From the NCBI GenBank assembly GCA_036872755.1, contig JAVHNS010000006.1, positions 1,674,001 to 1,738,000 of the forward strand: 64,000 nt of DNA, written 5' to 3'. Positions 1 to 11,983 of the stretch are shown here, one piece after another. Position numbers and translations under genes: made by a program. This DNA is from Orbilia blumenaviensis. Its lineage: Eukaryota > Ascomycota > Orbiliomycetes > Orbiliales > Orbiliaceae. Numbering within the stretch: the stretch's first letter is position 1; every line of letters begins with the position of its first letter. The notes below the pieces were generated by a model. That model ran no database searches. It saw only the letters and a list, made by a program, of their open reading frames with translations, and was not told the origin of the DNA.

Positions 1-3000
1 GTCACATCCTGGGCTCGACATCCAATCAGGAAAGCATGCTCAAGTCGAACCGTAAGCTCCGTCCGTGTGATTTCAGAGTGCTCATAGATGCTAATGACAA
101 GCTCCAAGAATTTATTGCACAACGTAGGATCTGGCCGGCCTTCGAACGACATCATCTTGCTAAGAACTGCCGTCTTCTCCTTAAGAGTCGGGAAACTCTC
201 AGTCGATCGGAAGACCCAATTCTCGACGACCCCCAAGATCTTCAGACACAGATCAGTGTTGTTTGACTTCTCGACCAACTGTGCTAGAACACTCAAGAAA
301 GGTCGTCGTTGATCCTGAAGTGAAGAAATTCTTGCCGACGCAATATCAATAACATTCGAGATCAATTTGAGCGCTGTATCTGGGTCCAATGGTGGGGGTG
401 GTGGCTGTGCATCAGGTGCAGGTGGTTGTTGAGCCGAAGCATTACCCGCGATATGGTCTCTCGCTAGCCGTTGGAAAGCTCTCATCAATGCCGGAATATG
501 CGTATCGACAGCATCCGGTCGTTTCTTCGCTAGTATCCACAAGATGTTAACACTAGGAATAACGCTCGTCACAACAGTCTCTTGCACAATCTGCGTCAGC
601 AGCTTCACAAACTGGCTGCCCGTGGATTCCGTCATCTCCTCATCCTCGTCATCTTCCTGCTCCTGCGGTATCACCTCCAAAATCCTCAGCACCACATCTT
701 GTAACGCCTCTTGAATCTCCACATTATCACATCTCAAACTCTTCTCTAGGATCTTCTGTAGCGTCGTTACTCTCTCCTTGTTTGCACGATCAGACCCAAG
801 TAGCCACTCATTCGACTTCGCCTGAACAATAACCTTAAGAACCTGCAACATATTTATAAAAACGTGCGCATTGTCATTTTTCAGCTCAGCTTGCATAAGT
901 TGTGCCTCCGCCTGCTTCTGATAAAGATCCACATCAACATCGCCCCAATACTTCGGCTGCAGCAGATTCCCCAGCAACTTCAGCGACCTCTCACAAAGCT
1001 CATTCGAGTTCCACTTCTCAGGACACTGCGAAATAAACGAAATGAGGTGTTTAAGAACTGATTGACGATACTGAGTTTGAAGCAGTACATTTGCCTTGGG
1101 CTCTCCACCACTCGAACTCGGCGGAGCGCTGGGCGACGACCTTCCCATCTCCTCCGGTAGCTTCCTCTTCTTCATCTGCGGAGAATCCATCATCGTCAAC
1201 TCCACAGGGTTATCAATCGCCTGCTGTTCCCACTTCCAAATCAACTCTACCAAGTCAATCGAAAGCGTCTTGTGCTCAACAGAGGGGTTTTGAACATGGA
1301 ACACCAATTTTTGCAAGGCAGACACCATACCCATGAAGAAGTGTTCTCGAGATTCATAAAACAAGTTGGCATGGCGGACGATAAACTGGAAGATATTGAT
1401 AAGCTGTGGCTGGTTGTGCGACTCTTCAATCAGGATCCGTCTTGGCCACTTAGCCCAGATCGGGAAGCCCTTTGAATCTTGTCCAGGCGGGATCCTCTTC
1501 GGTAGCACTGGCGCAATAAGATCTAATGCCTGACGTACCAAAGCTCGACCTTCCGGCTGATGTGCCTTCAGAAGAGCCACATATATCTGCGTCACAATCT
1601 TCGACGGCGTCTCAAAGTGTGCGATAAAGAAAGCAATAAGAACGTATGCTGCCTGTTTGTTAATGATATCTTCCAACTTGATGAAGTTCCACCCAAATTT
1701 TATCACGTCCTTCCTGGCGTCCGCAATGATTGAATGATGGTGTTTAATAAGCAATGCTGACATCTGTAGAACTTCCATCCTCGAACGATCCAGACCGTTT
1801 TGACCATCATCCAGATCCCCGAGGTTGGTTTTCCAGATTTTATGATGTACGGCGCCAACAAGCTGCGAATCCACCAGTTTGGGGGTATCGGAATCGGCAC
1901 CGCGGCGTTGAATATCCATCAAGAGGATCGGGTTGACGAGATTCTTGAAAGCGTAGGTCTTGAGCATCTGGTTCTGCGAGGTATCTTGGTACAGGTCCAG
2001 ACACTTGAAGATCACACTCTTCCAGTATTCAATCGACTTGCTGCAAATGATGTGCTCGTAAATGAAGTGGTCAAGTAGATAATTGGGCTTCAAACCACCA
2101 GAGCTAGTCGCCTTGATAACCTGGAACAGGAACGCCAGATCGGTTGGTTTAAGGACAAGGTATTTCGTAAAGACCGCAATAAGTGTGGTAGATGATTGGT
2201 CGACACTCAAGCACAGGGACGGAGGCTTCAACTCTCCATTGACAGCTTTGGTATAAACATCTGATCCGACGACCAGAAGTTTGTTCAGCAGTTCCTTTTG
2301 TTCAACCAACCACCCAGACTTGTGCTCGCACACGGCTCCGATAGCTTCGATAGCATTGAAAATAGCTGTAGTTTTCGCCTCTCCTTCCGCTGGGCTGTCA
2401 AATGAAACCTTAACCAGGTCCCCGATATTGGAAATTAAATGTTCGCGAAGGGCACCGCTGGATTCATCCGCCAACAGCTGTGCGAACAGGCGTCCGTACT
2501 TGATGACTGATATCTTCTGGAGCATATACTTCCACGTCTCCTCAGCGTACCGGTTCACAAATTTGAGCAGTGGCGGACGGAACGGGGAGATTTGTGTTCG
2601 TCTAAGACTCTCCTCAAGACCCAGGACCGTCTGCACCATTTTGTCTAAGAATTGACTGGCTGCCGGGGGTAATAAGTGGAAGATGTTGAGAATCGATGCA
2701 ATTATTTTGATGTTGCCATTTTGCTCCAGCAACTTGAAGCTAGTTTGGTGAATGCTATTAGGATCCGCGAATTGATTCAAGTGGTCGAACAACCGCGAAC
2801 CAATCTCGACTTTGAAATAGTTGGTAAGCAGCTCGAGCAGCCTTGCTAACCCCTCAAGCCCAGCAACTGACAACCTCTTGTGATCGGACAAATTCATGAG
2901 GATAGGACGAAGACCGTTCTGGAGCAGTTCCTTCGGCAGCTTATGCGTATGGGTAAGCACTCCTTTGAGCCCGTCATTTGCAGCCTCAACCACCTCCGGA

Positions 3001-6000
3001 GATTTAGCGTAGAGGCTCTTAAAGAATACCGCAATAATCCTCGCCTTAGTCTGTTGTTGTTGAGAAGTATTGAACTCTGGGTAGGCAATCGCCATCGATA
3101 GCAGACGGATACACCCAACCCTGAGATTCATAACAGCCTCCATGGTCCTGTATTCACTCGCCTTTTGAGTACCCAATGTTTCATCGTCAGCATCAGCGAG
3201 CGCCAATGCTTCACCAAGCAACCGGATCATCTCATGATCAATCTCCAAAAAGTTGTTCTGAAGCTTGAGACAGAATGTAATGGCATCGATGTACCCGATC
3301 TGGCTAGCGAATGGAAGCGCTCTGAGCGGCTTTCCAAAAATAGGGCCAAGCAAACGATCCTTGACCGGCGCAATCATTTGGTGAATCTCAACTTTCAATA
3401 GTTTTGATAGTGTTTCCAACGACTGCTGGGCCGACTGGCGGACATGTTTGTTGCAATTTGACAGCTCATAAACGATGTGAGCGCAGAGATTGAATAACTT
3501 GGAGCTAGGCTTAATATCCTCCGGCTTTGCGGTCTTGTTGCACTCATGAAGTACAAGATCCAACGTAACAGCTGCATCTTCCCTTGTAGTCGCTGGGAGA
3601 TCCTGAGGCATATCTTTAATCACATAGAGCAGCGAACGGACCCAATCCAGCTGTCGCTCAACCAAGAACGCCTCACCGAGTGAAACACGTGTAATCAAAG
3701 CTTTGATACCGAGACAGCCGCCGGCCTTCGAAAACCACTCTTCAGCATAGCAATTATGACAGAACCGCTTTGACATGGCCGAAAACAAGGGCAGCTTTCC
3801 GATATGTTCTGCACTTCCAAAGATTGTGGTGCCAGCTTCAGCAACGACACGGATTCCTTCCATTGCCGCTTCACGGACTTCAGGAACCTCAGACCCTAGG
3901 CAGTCTGATAGTGCGTCGGCAAGAACATTTGTATCTAGAGTAAGTGGTCCCTCACCACCCTCAACACTAAACGGCTGTTTAGAATACCGATGCGAGGCAA
4001 CCGCGTTACCAACGTCAAGAACCGTAAGATGTCGGCAAGTGTCAGCGAACAACTCCATAGCGTCTTCCTTCAGCTCCTCGACTGCGGCAGCATAAAGGCA
4101 GGCCTTAATCAATGACCTGAGTTTTTCATCCTGCTCGTGCTTTTTATGGACAGGCTTATCCCGATCGCTCCCCAGATCCTGAGGATTCGATATCTCGACC
4201 GTGTCATTAGCAAGGTCGTTCGCGTTCATCCGTACAATCTGCATAAAGTCATCTGGAAGAGTATCCTGGCCGATGAACAGCTTGAGTGAAGATGAGAGCA
4301 GCTTGAACGACTGTTGTCGATGATACATATTCGCCTTTGAGTCCCTCAGTGTCTTGATGGCAAGATCTGTGGCAGCCATAAACGGGTACGGTCTTTCTCC
4401 AGGAGCTCCGTGAAGCTTCATATTAACACTACACTCGTCGTCCGAAAAATTACGGTATTCCAGATTGGGCGGGTGTGTGAGGAACTTCCTATTTCTTCCA
4501 CCGAGTTTCCCAAGAATCCGCATGGTAGTGTGGCTCTGCTGGTGGCTGTATGGTAGAGGTTTGAGATGATTCCAGAGCGCGACCATAAGATCGTCAATCA
4601 CTGGGGCCATAATCGGGTCTAGGTAATCAGCCGTGAGGTTATCCACGCACAATTCTAGCGTCCGTAGGCCCTGCGTGACAAGCTCCAACCCCGCACTTAA
4701 TGCAACGACAAGAGGTTTCATGAGATAGGAGAGGTGGGGCAGAAGATTGCTAAGGCGTGCTGGCACCGTGAGGCACAATTCGACATAAAGGTCCCGTTCC
4801 TTAGTATCCCTAGCCGAATGTAATTTGGTATTGAGAACTTGCAGGAGAACTTCCAGGAGCGGCAGGATCTCTTTATACAAAACTTCAAACCTTCCACCGC
4901 CGATTGACCTAAAAAGAGATCGGAGAAGGTAAAAATAATTGACCGGCTCTTCAGCCGTTGTCGAGAGATTGATCGCTTGTGTGATAATTTTGCTAACGTG
5001 GGGGAGCAAGACTGGTTCATTGTGGGCAGAAAAAAGCGTGACCGCCATGAACGATAGTTTGAAAAGACGCAACAATATCGAAGCCTTCATCACATCCTTC
5101 GTCCCGACCTCTTCAATCTTGCTCATGAGGAACTGCAGCAGCATCCCACAGAACGCGGGTGATGTAGCCTCACTCGCCAAGAAGAATTGAGGAATATGTA
5201 ACAGAGGGTAATGCTCAAACATCATCTCATACAACCTCGGGATCTCGGAATGAAAGACTTCATGGAAGGTTGCTGGGTCAATGCAATGGAAGACTGTTGC
5301 AAAGGTTTCTAATAAATCTTTCTCCTCTTTATTTGATGGCACAAGAATCGACTGCATGAACTCGAGGGGTGTAGAGAAAGTCTGCTCGTTTGATTTATCG
5401 GTGTCGGAATGATAGTATCGGAAGACGTAAGCTCCCTCTCGGAATAGCTTAGTAATGATCTTGACTTCCTCCGCATTGAAACCATAGGCCACTTCTGACC
5501 AGTTGGAAGGATTGTTAGCGGGGTCGCCGATAGTCAGCGGTGGGTTGCAGGCCCTGAGTGCCGACAGCATATTCTTGAGACCGTTCATAAGGTTCTTGAA
5601 CAAAAATTTGTTATCTAAAGGTAATTAGTACCACCCTATGCCAATATCTACAGCCTGATAAGAACTCACCATCCACAGGCTTCTGCCCCCGATCTCTGTT
5701 AGAGAGCTTGATTGGAGTAACCTGGAAGATATCAATCTCGTCGTACTCCTCCAACTCCGGCTTATCAATATCCATAGCGTCGTCATTGCTCTCAGGAAGC
5801 GGCTTGCTTTGCTTGACAGCATTCTCATACTGCCTGTTCATCGCAGCGAACTTGTCGGCAATGGCATCCAAAATCATCAACAAGAAGTGGCGAGCTATAA
5901 TCAGCCAAACATCAGTTCACTGACACCTTTTAAAAGAAATTTATGAATAACTTCCGCACCTTCTTGCTTGTCGGGAATCTGCTTCGCGATGCAATCCGCC

Positions 6001-7620
6001 AGGTTCAGGAGTAACTTAGCACTCATAGTCTGGAAACTCGTCCCGGGGAAGCTATCGTGCAGATTCTTGGTGTATACAATCACCGTCCGGCGAATCTGGG
6101 AGCTATTGAGCGACTCTCGAACATGGTGTATTAAGTCTGCCAACATACTATATGCCAGTGGTCTATCATCCCAATATATTAGTTCATCATCCCACCACCC
6201 AATCAGCCTATTCGGGAGACTAGAACCACTCACCTCATGGTCTCATAAACCGTGAGTCCATCCCCAATCAACACCCGTTCATCGAGCAGCTCATCAATCT
6301 TCGCCAGAAAGACCTTCCGGAAATTGAAATTTATGATATGCCGTGTCGCAACCAAAAGCTCTTTCCGAGCGCTCGACTTCTCCCTCGGACAGTCCTTCAA
6401 TAACCGCACCACAATCTCCGGCAGTGTTGTCAAAAAATCAGCCAACTCTTTCGAGTACCCTCGGAGAACATATGCCAAAAACGACATGGTCTTAACCTGC
6501 GCTGTGATAAAATCTCCAAAGGCAGCCTTGTTACGGATACCAGCACATGGTCCACTCAACACTTGTCCTTCCTGGGCCGCGAGTTTATGGGCATCGGCTT
6601 GAGGTTGTGCTTGCAGCATGATCATCTCGCGAATGAGCGGGACGAAAAGCTTAATGTTTTTTGGAACGAGCTGTTTATGAGCCTGGAAAAGTGAAACGAC
6701 GATGATGGGACATTCGGCGAGGACTTTGAAGCTTTGCATTCCCTTCACTAGATTCTTATTCGTAGGAGCATCGTCGCCACCCATCATCGGAGAGCCAGGC
6801 TTCGGGGACTGCATCGCATTCGCGGGCTATAAAATCATCATCACATCCGTCAGTAACGAAGCTCCAGCATTCATGGTTCAAGAAGATATATGCCCACCGT
6901 TGACGGCATAGGCGTAGCCCCAAATGCCGGTGCATCAAACGTATCCTTCACCGCTTGCGGCATCTTCCCGAACATCTCTTGTATCAGATCCAAATACGGC
7001 TGCACCTGGTCGGCGAGAGTCTTTTGATAATTCCGTTGAAAATCCATTATGATCTTCATACACAAAACCGCGTTTTCTTCGTTCTCGACCCGTACGAGAT
7101 TCATCATGACTTTCATTAATTCGACAGCGTGGGGTTCTAAGGCATCGGCGGGGTTGAAGGGTAGACGATGGATGATATCGAGAATGCAATTCCGTAATTT
7201 CTACATTATCACGAATAAACAAAGGGGGGTCAGTATAGGTTTAGGGCATATGCACGCGATCAAGCACGGTATGGGGTATGGTGAGAAACATACATGTTCA
7301 TTTGAAGTACTCAAGAACGACGGAGGACCCCTCAGCAGCTGGTGGAACACCGGCATAAGCTTTGCCAGTGTATTATTATAATCATGTTGATGTAGAACCT
7401 CCAACTGGTCCTTCAATTCCGATGCTATCATGAACTTCTGCCGAGTATCTATTTCAAAGCATATCCAGTTTAATTTTCGCTCTCATCACACTCTCCCAAA
7501 AAGCGGGGCAGAAAAAACGCCTTTCATCTTCTGGTAAAAAAGCAGTGCCTTACCAATCTTATCGTCTGCCAGCCTCGTCGAGAACAACTCGACAGACGGC
7601 GCCACGTTTGGAGCCGCCAT
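1..7620 (-). CDS. tra1: Tra1, SAGA/NuA4 scaffold subunit (5' two thirds; runs off the window)
   Basis: Tra1 is the giant HEAT/FAT/pseudokinase scaffold of the SAGA and NuA4 histone acetyltransferase complexes and contacts transcription activators in the nucleus. The ATG is at 7620-7618. Reading down the minus strand, I place exons at 7620-7554, 7448-7294, 7200-6898, 6826-6234, 6162-5960, 5894-5670 and 5614 to beyond base 1; each junction keeps phase. About 2,386 residues are in the window, against roughly 3,800 for the family, so the FAT and PI3K-like pseudokinase domains lie outside. Diagnostic stretches include [30 protein letters not shown], and the conserved [16 protein letters not shown] coded around 5190. 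The last exon was only spot-checked for stops (around 1-60, 420-480, 3200 and 5250), and all those places are open in one frame. The upstream neighbour on the same strand is the RA-PH gene, 1.7 kb away. Confidence 0.95.
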
Positions 7621-9314
7621 ATTTGTGATCTGTGGATTCGTTGCCCGTAGACGTCGAAGGGTTTATTCGGCCCTACAAGTCGCTCCTCCTATCCTTCAAC
7701 GCTACTTAAAAAGAAGACCAGGTCCTATAACGACGTGTCGTTCATCGGAATTCTCCGTTGGCAGCAGTCAAGTCTCTCCAAAGGGGAGGGGTGCCCGACA
7801 AGGTGAAGCCGGGTTGCGGCAGGATTCAGGGCGTAGCTTTTCGAGCAACCAGCGTTGACTTTTTGGACCTAGTTTTCCAATAGGTGATTGCAAAGGATAG
7901 CAAGAAAAAAGAGCAGACGTAATATCGTGGAATCCGATCTCCTTTATATATTGAGTAGTGGGACTAATGCGATCGGGATATATATATTCCGGGAAACGAG
8001 CGAGCGATGTGGCAGGCTGGGACGGTTCTGTCGACGGTTTGTAATTGCAAGGCAACTTTTTTTTTTTAACGTATAGAAACACGCGCAAATGCAGTACCAA
8101 GAAAAAGCGTATAGCCCTGCAGTTCAAGTGGTTAAGTACCCAGAGTGGTCCTTATTCTAGAACACGAAGAAGGAACCCTTCGTCCTTAGTTTTTAATTTT
8201 CTAGGGAAAAAAAGACAATGATTTTGTTAATTAAAAATAAATATTTAATTGTCTAGAGAAAAGAAGAAAAAGGAGTGAAGAGTGGAGAAAAAATGGATCG
8301 ATCGAATTGCGTATGTGGTCTTGTGGCGATGGGGGCCGATGAGAAGGAGGAAGGAAGGAAGGCTTGCTTGATTGCTTGAAGGCTGCCCAGAAGCAGTTGA
8401 GTTGAAGGTGCAGTACAAGGTAATAGGTGAACGAATGCACGAGAGAAAAATCGGGTTCGAGTTTGGGGGCATTGCTCTCACCGCGACTGGTCTGCGCCAA
8501 GACCGACCATCCCTGCTCAGGCCGGGTTTTGAGCCTCTCCTCTGCTGATTGGCCCTCAGCCGTTTCGGGGACGTCTATGAAAGTTGTGGGAGACGAATAC
8601 GGCCATTGCGTGGACGTCACTATAATTTACCACGCGGGGCGGCGTATGTCACTCTGAGTAAGTATTTATACACCATATCTACATGCGGTCATCGATATAT
8701 ATCTTTTTACGTGTATACATACCTAAGTACCTACTGGTATATTGAGGTTAATATACTGACTAGGATATGTGATTGCAATTGTATCAAAGCTTATCGCTAG
8801 CATCATGTACACAAAACTAGATTCGAGGTCAGTATAGAACACATTGCAAGTATAAATATGCATATAAGTTATGGTATGATAAAAGAGAAAGGCTTAGAGA
8901 GTTGGAAAATATTATATTATATATATACAGGAGAACCGAATATAATCTTCGCATCATGCTCGCATGCACTCCAGGCTTTTTTGGGTTGTGAGAGAGATCT
9001 GATCCGGATCCGAAGCTTAACTTGAGCCTCCGTTGATATCGAGAATCTCCATCAAATAGCAGTAGACATGACAAAAGAAAAACTCCCAATCGTAGAACGC
9101 CTCAATTGCAATGATATGCATGATGGGATATAAGAAAGAAAAGAAAGAAAAGAAAGAAAGCGAAGGAATGATATTTTGACAATCACAAAGGGAATCAATG
9201 AAAAAAGAGAAGTGAAATGAAAATAACAATTCAATGTCAGAAAGAGAAAGGAAAATAAGGAGAAAGGAAATAGAAAAATGAAATAAACGAACAAGGAAAT
9301 GAAGAAAGAAAAAA
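7621..9314. other. Intergenic region upstream of tra1
   Basis: This 1.7 kb separates the tra1 start from the stop codon of the RA-PH gene, both on the minus strand. It should contain the tra1 promoter and leader and the 3' end of the RA-PH transcript. It holds purine-rich simple sequence near 9130-9300 and several TACCTAAGTACCTA-type short motifs near 8715-8735. I see no coding frame with homology and no RNA gene. Confidence 0.6.
9132..9160. repeat. (AAAGA)n/(AAAG)n microsatellite
   Basis: A short purine tract of alternating AAAG and AAAGA units lies in the 3' region of the RA-PH gene. It is simple sequence and no function is implied. Confidence 0.8.
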
Positions 9315-11983
9315 TCAGCAGACTTCTCTGAACATCGCTGTCTTTTTATACGATGGGCCGCCCTCTTTGACCCTCTCGTGCTGCTCCAGCAGGCTCCCCG
9401 GCACAAAGTTACTGTTCAGTGACATGTTCAACAGCGGCTTCGAGCTCCCATGCCTTCCTGTAGCAATACCATGGCCTTCGGCATGATTAGAAGGTACCGA
9501 TGCCAGCAACCCATTCGTCTCAAACGTCGGGTCAACGTCAAATCGTTTCTTCGAGGAAGTAGGTGTAAGCCCGCTGTTCTCAAACACGGGTTCAGTCGGC
9601 ACTTCAAACCGTTTCTTCGTAGACGTGGCCTTAAGAGTGGCGCTGCGTGCCCTCCCTGTTGGGAGAGATCCCTTGCCGGGCCCCATCCTTGTAGATATGC
9701 TTCGGTTGATAGTGTTGATAGCGTTAGGGTTTACCGGTTCCGTCGCATGGCTGATAAGTGGCCCAGCAGCCCTATCAACCTCTACGCCGTGGCCCGTGAT
9801 CTTCTTCTTATATTTATACATCTCATCCTCTTCAGCATCAAAGTTGAGTAACGGCTTATGCTGAGGTCCAGTTGGTGAAATGTGCTGCGAAGCAGGATTC
9901 GGTGCATGCGACGTTTGTAGTCTCGTTGGAGGGCTGGTAGTATGGTCCCGATAGAAGCCATTATCGTCATCCTTCTTATGACCTTGACGCCCTCTATCAT
10001 CAGCGCGCTCCCTAACTGGTGTCTTCGGAGGCATCGTGTTGGTGTATTCGTCATGGCGACTTCCCGCTTTCTGTATGAGCGTTCCCTTGCGCTCCATGGG
10101 CAACGGTTTCGACTCAACTGGCGCCATATTCCGTATCTCTACCTTCCTATCATATGTCTTGCCCAGAAGTCCACCAGGCAAAAACTGATCGGGGCTCTCA
10201 CCAGCCTTCGATGAAGGAGCCCTGTCGCCCAACGTTTGGTATGCCGACGGGTTCATTGCTCCAGCCACCAGGCCCCTGGGGGAAGCCAACACGGGACTCT
10301 TCAGCGCATCGCCTCCCCTTCCCTGTGTCAGTTTACTCTCGGTGAGCAACCTTGCCAGCTTCGTCTCCGATACTTCGGGGCTCGAAACTGCCTCCTCTTT
10401 TAGCTTAGCAGCATGCTGGGACTCCGCTGCAACCTTGGTTTTCTCCTTTGAATAGTAAACATACGTCCTCCAATCATTTAGTGCCTTGACCCATTCAAAG
10501 TACTGCTCCTGCGAATCTGTCGCTAAGAAGTGAAAGAACCGGGACTGGTCGATGAACATCTGTTTCGAAGCCAATGCCTTCATGATAATGATATACTGGC
10601 ACTTTGACGGAACATCGAAATGCCGCTTCCTCCCATACTGTCCAACAGTATATACACCATATTCCATAATATTGCATACATGCGAGCTCTTCTCGCTCTT
10701 CGCACGGCTACTCATTCTAGACATGGTAAGTTTCGCATCATCGAGGCAGAAGTATCGCTTCGACTTGATCTTAGAATTCGCATCTTCTCCCTTTGCATAG
10801 TAGAAATTTGCGAGTATCCGGGCCGGGTGTGCTCGTTCTGCGGTGGGTGTACTTCGTAGGTTTTGAGACTTGATAACATCGACGTCGAGGTATAATGTCG
10901 CTTCATCCTTTCGGCACTCCATTGCATCAACGACGGTAGATACTAATTCCGACTCATGAAGCGCACGTTCGTAGCCGAATCCGGGTAATCGCTCGATGAG
11001 GATAGCAGCTCCTCGGAGCGTCATTGCGTCCTTTTTGCATGCCCAGTCAAGCAATTCGCCAACAGTGGTGTCACGCTTGAAGCTGAACTGTTCTCGGCTC
11101 TTCTTAGACAGAACAACCATGACCTTCTACAAAAAATAGTTAGCACAAACCCATACTAAATGCATCATATTAATCCGAAAATAATACGTACTGCCATATG
11201 ATTGGGATCAACTTTTTCTGGTGTGTGTGTGGTTCGTGCTGTATGAGGTAAAACCTTAGCGGCATCGAAACCCTCACTCGAAGTACTAGTACTATCCGAT
11301 CCTGAAGTCTTCGGTCCCGATCCAAGCGACTCGGCGCTTGTCTGCTTGCTCGGCACAGGCTGTAATTGCGTCACATACTGCCTATATATATCCAACGGAA
11401 TAGGATCATGGGTCAACTTCGTCGCCGGTGCCGTCATCGGTGGCCTTCCCAGACCAGCGCCTGCAGATTGCGGGTGCGCAGAAGTAGGAGTGGTGACCGG
11501 CATAGCTGGTACGGAATCTGTATTCGTCTGTATCTTCGGAGGGGCTTTACGATATCGTGATCGAGAGCGGGCGATAGATTGTGACCTGGCCCTTCTCTCC
11601 GGACGTCCTTCCTCGGGAGGAGCAGCAGAACCATCCCTTGGTGTATTTGTCCCAGACGTCACAGTCGACACGGATTCCTTATTATGGTCGAATAACGGGC
11701 GCTGGCCGTCCACAGACGACCGACAGCTAGCGCTACCCCTCGCATGTCTCGCACGTGACCGTCGAAACCACAATTTGTCGTCATCTTCCTCTTCGTCGTC
11801 CAGGAAAGTAGAGGGGATGTTGGCGCCGTTTGCTGTTCTGGGAGCTACGCCGCTGCCTCTGCGACTGGCTCGGCCGGTTTGTTGGGGAAGTGGTTCTTCG
11901 TCATCGTCCAGGAAGCTCTTGGGGAGCTGTTTCCGCGACGTCCTTCTGCTGCCGTAGCGGTCTCTACTCGATCCTCCTTCCAT
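9315..11983 (-). CDS. RA-PH tandem domain protein (Ras-association plus pleckstrin homology)
   Basis: There are two exons, 11983-11192 and 11126-9315, joined in phase 0 (donor GTACGT, acceptor TTTGTAG), giving about 867 residues. Residues 1-264 are disordered, rich in Ser/Arg and acidic patches, with two SFLDDDEE/TFLDDEEE-like repeats. Residues about 267-341 read as an ubiquitin-fold RA domain (FSFKRDTTVGELLDWACKK ... LIERLPGFGYERAL). Residues about 366-506 read as a PH domain (KSKRYFCLDDAKLTM ... ATDSQEQYFEWVKALNDW). The C-terminal 350 residues are disordered and contain several (K)KRF(E/D)VPTEPVFE-type repeats. The RA-then-PH order is that of the metazoan MRL (RIAM/lamellipodin) and Grb7 adaptors, so a GTPase- and lipid-directed adaptor at the cell cortex is the inferred role. 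I know no characterised fungal name. It is divergent from WDR26, across a 6.7-kb gap. Confidence 0.85.

Noticed and set aside
2281..2655. A 124-codon plus-strand frame inside tra1
   Set aside because: It is antisense to conserved Tra1 coding sequence.
11346..11957. A 203-codon plus-strand frame
   Set aside because: It is the antisense shadow of the Ser/Arg-rich first exon of the RA-PH gene.
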